64,000 nucleotides of DNA, taken from assembly GCA_963714375.1 (NCBI GenBank), contig CAVQOG010000008.1, positions 62,001 through 126,000 of the forward strand, read 5' to 3'. Every line of letters starts with the position of its first letter. The first letter of the stretch is position 1. A program made the translations under genes and the position numbers. This document shows, piece after piece, positions 59,582 to 64,000 of the stretch. The stretch is from UBA5794 sp963714375. Lineage in GTDB: Bacteria; Actinomycetota; Acidimicrobiia; Spongiisociales; UBA5794. The notes beneath the pieces were generated by a model, which worked only from the letters and a program-made list of their open reading frames with translations, had not been told where the DNA came from and ran no database searches.

Positions 59582-59655
59582 TGGAGCGGGTGAGGGGAAT
59601 CGAACCCCCGTATTCAGCTTGGGAAGCTGATGTTCTGCCATTGAACTACACCCGC
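59582..59655 (-). tRNA. tRNA-Gly, anticodon CCC
   Basis: On the minus strand the gene starts GCGGGTGTAGTTCAATGGCA, with acceptor stem GCGGGTG/CACCCGC. The anticodon loop is TTCCCAA between CAGC and GCTG, and the T-arm is GGGGTTCGATTCCCC. The 3' CCA is encoded (59584-59582) after discriminator T. Anticodon CCC decodes Gly. The 3' half is the likely attachment site of the element at lower coordinates. Confidence 0.93.
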
Positions 59656-59719
59656 GATGATCAGATTGTAACGATCCTCTTGGCTGACCTCGAGGACGAT
59701 CATGACAACGAGCACTTGG

Positions 59720-60817
59720 CTATATGTTGAAGCGTCCGGGGTTCAGAGCGCCCTCAAGGTGAGTAGTTGACCAGGTAGGGGCAGTTCCGTCGAGAATCAG
59801 GGCGGCGGAATACTCGGCGAGGGCTGGTGCAGTCTTGATACCGGAACCTCCCTGCCCGACAAGCCAGAAGAACCCGTCCACGGCCACATCAAACCCGACC
59901 GCTGGTGTCCGATCGGGAGTGAAGGTCCGCAGCCCCGCCCACGACGAACGGATAGACCGAATCGTGAGGTTGGTTGTCTCGCTGATTCGTTCGATGCCCA
60001 ATGCGATGTCGAGTTCATCCGGCCTAGCGTCGACGGGCAGGGAGGGCTCCTCACTCGCTGCGGAACCGAGCACATTCGGTCCCTCAGGCTTGAGGTACCA
60101 GCGCTCGCCGGTATCGACCAGCAGCGGCCAACTCGATGCGTCTCGCCGTGGATCAAAGAGGAATACAGACCGTTTCAATGGGGTCAAACCGAGTGCCGCC
60201 GCCCCAGCCAAGTCAGCAACTTCATCGCCCCACGCGCCAGCAGCATTGACGATGATGGGCGCGACGTGAGTGTCGATATCGGTTGTGATCTTCCACGAAC
60301 CAGATGTGTACGTCGCCGTCTTCGCTCGCTGGTCGAGAAGGATTGATACGCCGTTGTCTTTCGCTTCACGTCGGAACGCAGTTGCGATCAGGTCCACATC
60401 CAATTCCATGGCATCAGGCTCGAGCATCCCACTTGACACGGTCGTGGGGCGGATTGCATCGCAGGTCTCAACGATTTCGTCCGACCCGATCTCACGGAGT
60501 GAGGGAAGGAGCGGTTGAAGCTCGGCCAGCATCGCGGCGATTCGGTCAGGTTCATCATGGGGAGCTACATACAGAACAGGGCGCGGAGTCGTGACCCCCT
60601 CTTCAGCGTCTCTGAAATACTGGCGTGACTCCTTGGTCAACAGGCGGATCGCTTCCGAGCCGCGACACTCGCTATACATAGCGGCGGATCGGCCAGAAGC
60701 GTGGTAGTTCAGTGACCCCTCCGCTTCGACAAGCACGACGGTGGCGTGTCGGGACAGCGCCGCCGCTGCTGATACACCGGCAATGCCGCCACCAATCACG
60801 ATGACGTCGGCGTTCAC
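59720..60817 (-). CDS. FAD-dependent amino acid oxidase/dehydrogenase (DAAO family)
   Basis: The 365-residue product has the dinucleotide motif VIVIGGGIAGVSAAAAL at the N-terminus and the C-terminal GLRTFTPDRTPAVGFD followed by FFWLVGQGGSGIKTAPA. It is a DAO-type flavoenzyme acting on a glycine, sarcosine or D-amino acid-like substrate; the substrate is not determined. It is last in the operon. Confidence 0.85.
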   Translation of the reverse strand: MNADVIVIGGGIAGVSAAAALSRHATVVLVEAEGSLNYHASGRSAAMYSECRGSEAIRLLTKESRQYFRDAEEGVTTPRPVLYVAPHDEPDRIAAMLAELQPLLPSLREIGSDEIVETCDAIRPTTVSSGMLEPDAMELDVDLIATAFRREAKDNGVSILLDQRAKTATYTSGSWKITTDIDTHVAPIIVNAAGAWGDEVADLAGAAALGLTPLKRSVFLFDPRRDASSWPLLVDTGERWYLKPEGPNVLGSAASEEPSLPVDARPDELDIALGIERISETTNLTIRSIRSSWAGLRTFTPDRTPAVGFDVAVDGFFWLVGQGGSGIKTAPALAEYSAALILDGTAPTWSTTHLEGALNPGRFNI

Positions 60818-60821
60818 GGCG

Positions 60822-62156
60822 CTATGCGTTCAGTCGCTTGAACCCCGACTCGAGGGCCGAGACGAGAGCGTCGATGTCGTTCTGATTCATGACTGTCGAC
60901 AGAACTGCTGCACAGGTGTTGATCATCATGAATCCTTCACCGAAGAGATGGTCAAGCATCGCACTGCGTGCTGCGAGCTCCTTGGAATCGGCGAAGGAAT
61001 CCCGATGGTTGCGAGGAGGTTCGCCCTTGAAGTGGACTCTGAACATCGATCCGGCTCCGGTCACGCACGCATCTGCCCCCGTTCGTGCGATCACGTCGCG
61101 GATCCCCTCCATGGCACCTTCTGCGAGAGCATTGAGATCTTTGACCGCTGGCGCATCGAAGAGTTCCATTGCGACCAGCCCGGCAGTCATGGTTATCGGA
61201 TTGGCAGAGAAAGTGCCGGAGTGGGGGAATCGAACCTGTTCGGTGAGTGGATTCATCACCTGCATGACGTCCCTGCGACCGACGATTCCACCTACGGGGA
61301 ATCCACCGCCGATCGCCTTTCCCATCGCTGTGAGGTCCGGAGAAACACCGAACCGTTCCTGGAAGCCGCCAACCTCGGTTCGGAACGTGATGACCTCATC
61401 GAATACCAGCAGGGCACCGTTGGCCTCAGTCCAAGTCCGCAGGGCATCGACGAACGCCTGTGATGCAGGTATCAAACCGACGCGGTGAGGCATCGGGTCG
61501 ATCAGAACACACGCGATCGAATCTCGGTGCGTATCGAGAATCTCGATGGCTGTTTCAGGATCATTGAACGGAATGATCACGACATCGGCGAGAACCGATT
61601 CCGGGGTGCCGTGTGCCACGGGAACGCTTTGGGGACGGGTCTGGTCGCCCCAGTTCGATGGGTTGGAGGTTTGGCTGATCTCGGCAAAGTCGTAGAGACC
61701 GTGATACGCGCCTTCAGCTTTTGCGATCTTCGGTCGGCCGGTGAACGCTCGGGCCGCCTTGAGTGCACCCATGATCGCCTCGGTGCCTGAATTGACGAAT
61801 CGCACCTGATCGAAGCTCACGCTTCGACCACAGATGTGCTCTGCGTAGTCAACCTCAACCTCGGTCGCGAGCGTGAACGCGGTACCACGGCCCAGCTGTT
61901 TGGTGACTGCTTCCACGATCGCTGGATGTGCGTGGCCGTGGACGAGCGAGGCCATGTTGTTTGCGAAGTCGATCCGTTCGACGCCTTCGATGTCGACGAC
62001 TCGCGAACCGGAGGCGTAATCGGCGTAGAGCGGATGAGGCGAACGAAGGACGGTGTTTCGACTCACGCCTCCCGGTAGGGAGATCTGAGCGCGCTCATAG
62101 AGAGCTTCGCTTGGTGACTGAGCAGCACCGGGTGATTGCGCGGTATTGGATGTCAT
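60822..62156 (-). CDS. Class III PLP aminotransferase, GSA-AM-like
   Basis: The 444-residue product has the class III pattern: RFVNSGTEAIMGALKAARAF, the VFDEVITFR segment with the PLP Asp, and the Schiff-base Lys in AMGKAIGGGFPVGG. It resembles glutamate-1-semialdehyde aminomutase-like transaminases. It is followed by the oxidase gene and preceded by CoA-transferase subunits, so it probably acts on an amino acid or acyl-CoA in catabolism rather than in haem synthesis. Confidence 0.88.
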   Translation of the reverse strand: MTSNTAQSPGAAQSPSEALYERAQISLPGGVSRNTVLRSPHPLYADYASGSRVVDIEGVERIDFANNMASLVHGHAHPAIVEAVTKQLGRGTAFTLATEVEVDYAEHICGRSVSFDQVRFVNSGTEAIMGALKAARAFTGRPKIAKAEGAYHGLYDFAEISQTSNPSNWGDQTRPQSVPVAHGTPESVLADVVIIPFNDPETAIEILDTHRDSIACVLIDPMPHRVGLIPASQAFVDALRTWTEANGALLVFDEVITFRTEVGGFQERFGVSPDLTAMGKAIGGGFPVGGIVGRRDVMQVMNPLTEQVRFPHSGTFSANPITMTAGLVAMELFDAPAVKDLNALAEGAMEGIRDVIARTGADACVTGAGSMFRVHFKGEPPRNHRDSFADSKELAARSAMLDHLFGEGFMMINTCAAVLSTVMNQNDIDALVSALESGFKRLNA

Positions 62157-62824
62157 CGGGTCACTTTCTGGGCTCGTGTATCGATCAGTCTTCCGTCGGT
62201 CTTGGCTGCCACTTCTTCGAACGTGACGTTGGGGGCGAGTTCCATCAATTCGAATCCGGAGGCACCCACGTCAACAACAGCGAGATCGGTGTAGATGCGA
62301 CTGACGACCTTGATCGCTGTCAGAGGGAAGGTGCATCGTTCAACCAGCTTCGATTCGCCCTCGCGCGTCGTGTGTTGGGTAATGACAAAGATGGTCGGTA
62401 CTCCAGCGACGAGATCCATTGCACCGCCAACCGCAGGGATTGCATCGGGGCCGCCGACGGACCAGTTGGCGAGGTCGCCATCCTGTGAGACCTGTAGCGC
62501 GCCGAGCACGCACAGGTCGATATGCCCACCTCGGATCATTCCGAAACTGTCTGCATGATGGAAGTACGCAGCGCCAGGCAGCGCGGTCACTCGTTTCTTC
62601 CCAGCGTTGATCAGCTCGGGTTCCCCGCCGCCGTCCTCGGGCGACGGCCCCATTCCGAGCAAGCCGTTTTCGGTGTGATAGATGAATTCTCGACCGTCTG
62701 GAACGTGGGAGGCCACAAGCTCGGGAATACCGATTCCGAGATTCACATAGGAACCATCGGGGATATCGGCAGCAGCTCGCTGAGCCATCTCGTCGCGTGA
62801 CCAACCGGTTGACGTCTCACTCAT
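62153..62824 (-). CDS. CoA-transferase subunit B (3-oxoacid type)
   Basis: The 223-residue product has the catalytic Glu region YHTENGLLGMGP near residue 50, then GMIRGGHIDLCVLGALQV and the SVGGPDAIPAVGGAMDL segment. It pairs with subunit A; ends overlap by four bases on both sides. These enzymes move CoA from a donor to a 3-oxoacid or similar acid. Confidence 0.92.
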   Translation of the reverse strand: MSETSTGWSRDEMAQRAAADIPDGSYVNLGIGIPELVASHVPDGREFIYHTENGLLGMGPSPEDGGGEPELINAGKKRVTALPGAAYFHHADSFGMIRGGHIDLCVLGALQVSQDGDLANWSVGGPDAIPAVGGAMDLVAGVPTIFVITQHTTREGESKLVERCTFPLTAIKVVSRIYTDLAVVDVGASGFELMELAPNVTFEEVAAKTDGRLIDTRAQKVTR

Positions 62825-63531
62825 GGGTAGGAGATCCCTTGTGCAACAAGGTCCGATTCCTGCGCAGGTTCCAGCACCTCGACGATGCGGTCAACAAAGA
62901 TCCCAGGGGTGACCACACACTCAGCGTCGATCGCTCCTCGTTCGACGAGGCGATCGGCCTGCACGATCGTCGTGTTCGCCGCAGTCGCCATGATGGGGGC
63001 AAAATTCCGAGCCGTCTTGTTGAAGACAAGGTTTCCCAGCCGGTCACTGGTTCGGCACTTGATCAGCGCAAAGTCGGCCGTCAAACCGTGCTCAAGGACG
63101 TAGTAGCGCCCCTCAAAAGCCCTGCGCTCCTTTCCCTCCTCGAGCGGAGTCCCAACCGAGGTTGGCGTGTAGAAGGCTGGAATCCCGGCACCACCAGCCC
63201 GGATCCGTTCGGCGAGCGTCCCCTGTGGAACGAGGTCGAGCTCGATTTCACCTGCCAGGTACAGATCGGGGAACACGGTTGAGTTCGCTGTCCGGGGATA
63301 CGAACAGATCATCTTCGAGACGCGGCGCGCCTTGATGAGCGCGGCGAGGCCTACCTCGCCGCTGCCCGTGTTGTTGTTGACAACGGTGAGATTCTTGGCG
63401 CCCTGATCGATGAGAGCGTGAATCAACTCGATGGGGCTCCCTGCCTCACCGAACCCACCGATCATCACCACCGCACCGTCGCTGATATCAGCTACGGCAT
63501 CAGCGACAGAATCGACCGTCTTGTCGATCAT
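62821..63531 (-). CDS. CoA-transferase subunit A (3-oxoacid type)
   Basis: The 236-residue product has GGFGEAGSPIELIHALIDQG near the N-terminus (the GGFGxxGxP signature), VNNNTGSGEVGLAALI and EFxLiKxxxxDxxGN-like ADFALIKCRTSDRLGNLVF. It precedes subunit B by overlapping stop and start. A full-length, intact pair. Confidence 0.93.
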   Translation of the reverse strand: MIDKTVDSVADAVADISDGAVVMIGGFGEAGSPIELIHALIDQGAKNLTVVNNNTGSGEVGLAALIKARRVSKMICSYPRTANSTVFPDLYLAGEIELDLVPQGTLAERIRAGGAGIPAFYTPTSVGTPLEEGKERRAFEGRYYVLEHGLTADFALIKCRTSDRLGNLVFNKTARNFAPIMATAANTTIVQADRLVERGAIDAECVVTPGIFVDRIVEVLEPAQESDLVAQGISYP

Positions 63532-63554
63532 CGGACTGCGCCTTTCGCGTCGTG

Positions 63555-64000
63555 TCAGCTGCCGACTGAGATCGCGACAGGAACTTCGACCGGCTTCTTG
63601 TCGACACGCGTGTAGTCATAGAGTCCTGCCTCGTCGAACAACACCCGATCCTCGTAATCGTCGAACCAGATCGCCTCCGGGTTGCGACCGACGATACAGA
63701 CCTTCCCTCGGTCGGGTGCGTCGGCAGCGTTGCGCAAGATCTTGAAGATCAACACCCCGTTCTCGGAACCGGCAAGACCGGGAATCGGCTCGTTCGTGAC
63801 GGCCGCGACCTCCGTCTTGCCCTTGTAGTGAGTGATGGACAACCGAGCGTGTGTCTCCACACCCGAGAGGCCCTTTTGGGACTCGTTGAGAATGTTCCAA
63901 GCGGTCTCGATCGGGACATTGAATGCGCGGTAGGCAACGATGTCACGGCCGCAGAAGAAGTAGTGGTTGCCCACACCAACCCGGTACAGGGCACGCTGCA
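63555..64000 (-). CDS. Unknown protein, C-terminal part (runs off the right edge)
   Basis: The frame is open to the window edge; the visible 148 residues include YRVGVGNHYFFCGRDIVAYR and a later GVLIFKILRNAADAP, ending KPVEVPVAISVGS. No family was recognised. It is first in the visible part of the operon and 23 bases upstream of CoA-transferase A, so it likely belongs to the same catabolic pathway. Confidence 0.6.
   Translation of the reverse strand, partial: QRALYRVGVGNHYFFCGRDIVAYRAFNVPIETAWNILNESQKGLSGVETHARLSITHYKGKTEVAAVTNEPIPGLAGSENGVLIFKILRNAADAPDRGKVCIVGRNPEAIWFDDYEDRVLFDEAGLYDYTRVDKKPVEVPVAISVGS

Overview
The window is a chromosomal origin-of-replication neighbourhood from an actinobacterium, most likely of the Acidimicrobiia (inference). 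The left part reads recF-dnaN-oriC-dnaA-oriC-rpmH-rnpA-yidD-yidC-jag-parS-rsmG-parA-parB. It is followed by a block that matches the mycobacterial order cwlM, thioredoxin, thioredoxin reductase, anti-sigma, sigM and mviN-type pseudokinase, with pcnA a few genes further on. The actinobacterial type of inositol-phosphate synthase, Thr-rich lipoproteins and a regulatory CwlM-like protein point the same way. No rRNA genes, CRISPR arrays or intact insertion sequences were seen. One tRNA is present: Gly, anticodon CCC.

Layout. 1-8.5 kb: replication start, 50S L34/RNase P/membrane insertion operon, and partition genes with two parS sites. 8.5-14.7 kb: envelope control and redox block on the minus strand. 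14.8-19 kb: deacetylase-like protein, PilT-like ATPase, RNase HI and CCA-adding enzyme. 19.1-24.1 kb: compact arginine operon argC-B-R-G-H. 24.3-30.7 kb: small stress and metabolic genes, a cis-prenyltransferase, pyrE and endonuclease IV. 30.7-33.8 kb: a polysaccharide-type glycosyltransferase with a HEAT-repeat membrane protein and a receiver protein. 33.9-40.5 kb: transporter, aldehyde dehydrogenase, carbonic anhydrase, inositol-phosphate synthase, PadR regulator and ClC. 40.5-44 kb: a LiaFSR-like envelope stress system. 44-50.2 kb: panB, then rpsF-ssb-rpsR-rplI and dnaB. 50.3-57.1 kb: mixed metabolic genes, two of them frameshifted. 57.1-59.7 kb: a decayed element at tRNA-Gly that carries hipBA. 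59.7-64 kb: a catabolic operon with an amino acid oxidase-like protein, a class III aminotransferase and a two-subunit CoA-transferase.

Two families of non-coding repeats run through the window and are the least explained signal. The first is a set of degenerate tandem heptamer arrays, mostly starting at or just after stop codons. The second is a dispersed element of about 50 bases containing CGCGTACCCAGGGTATGAAC and two small hairpins; one copy supplies the last codons and stop of argH. Other points of note are an oriC with an apparent DnaA-trio next to DnaA boxes, a diverged partial duplication of the parA start, a MurJ-less pseudokinase beside CwlM, and an integrase remnant at tRNA-Gly. 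No clearly novel defence or biosynthetic system was recognised.
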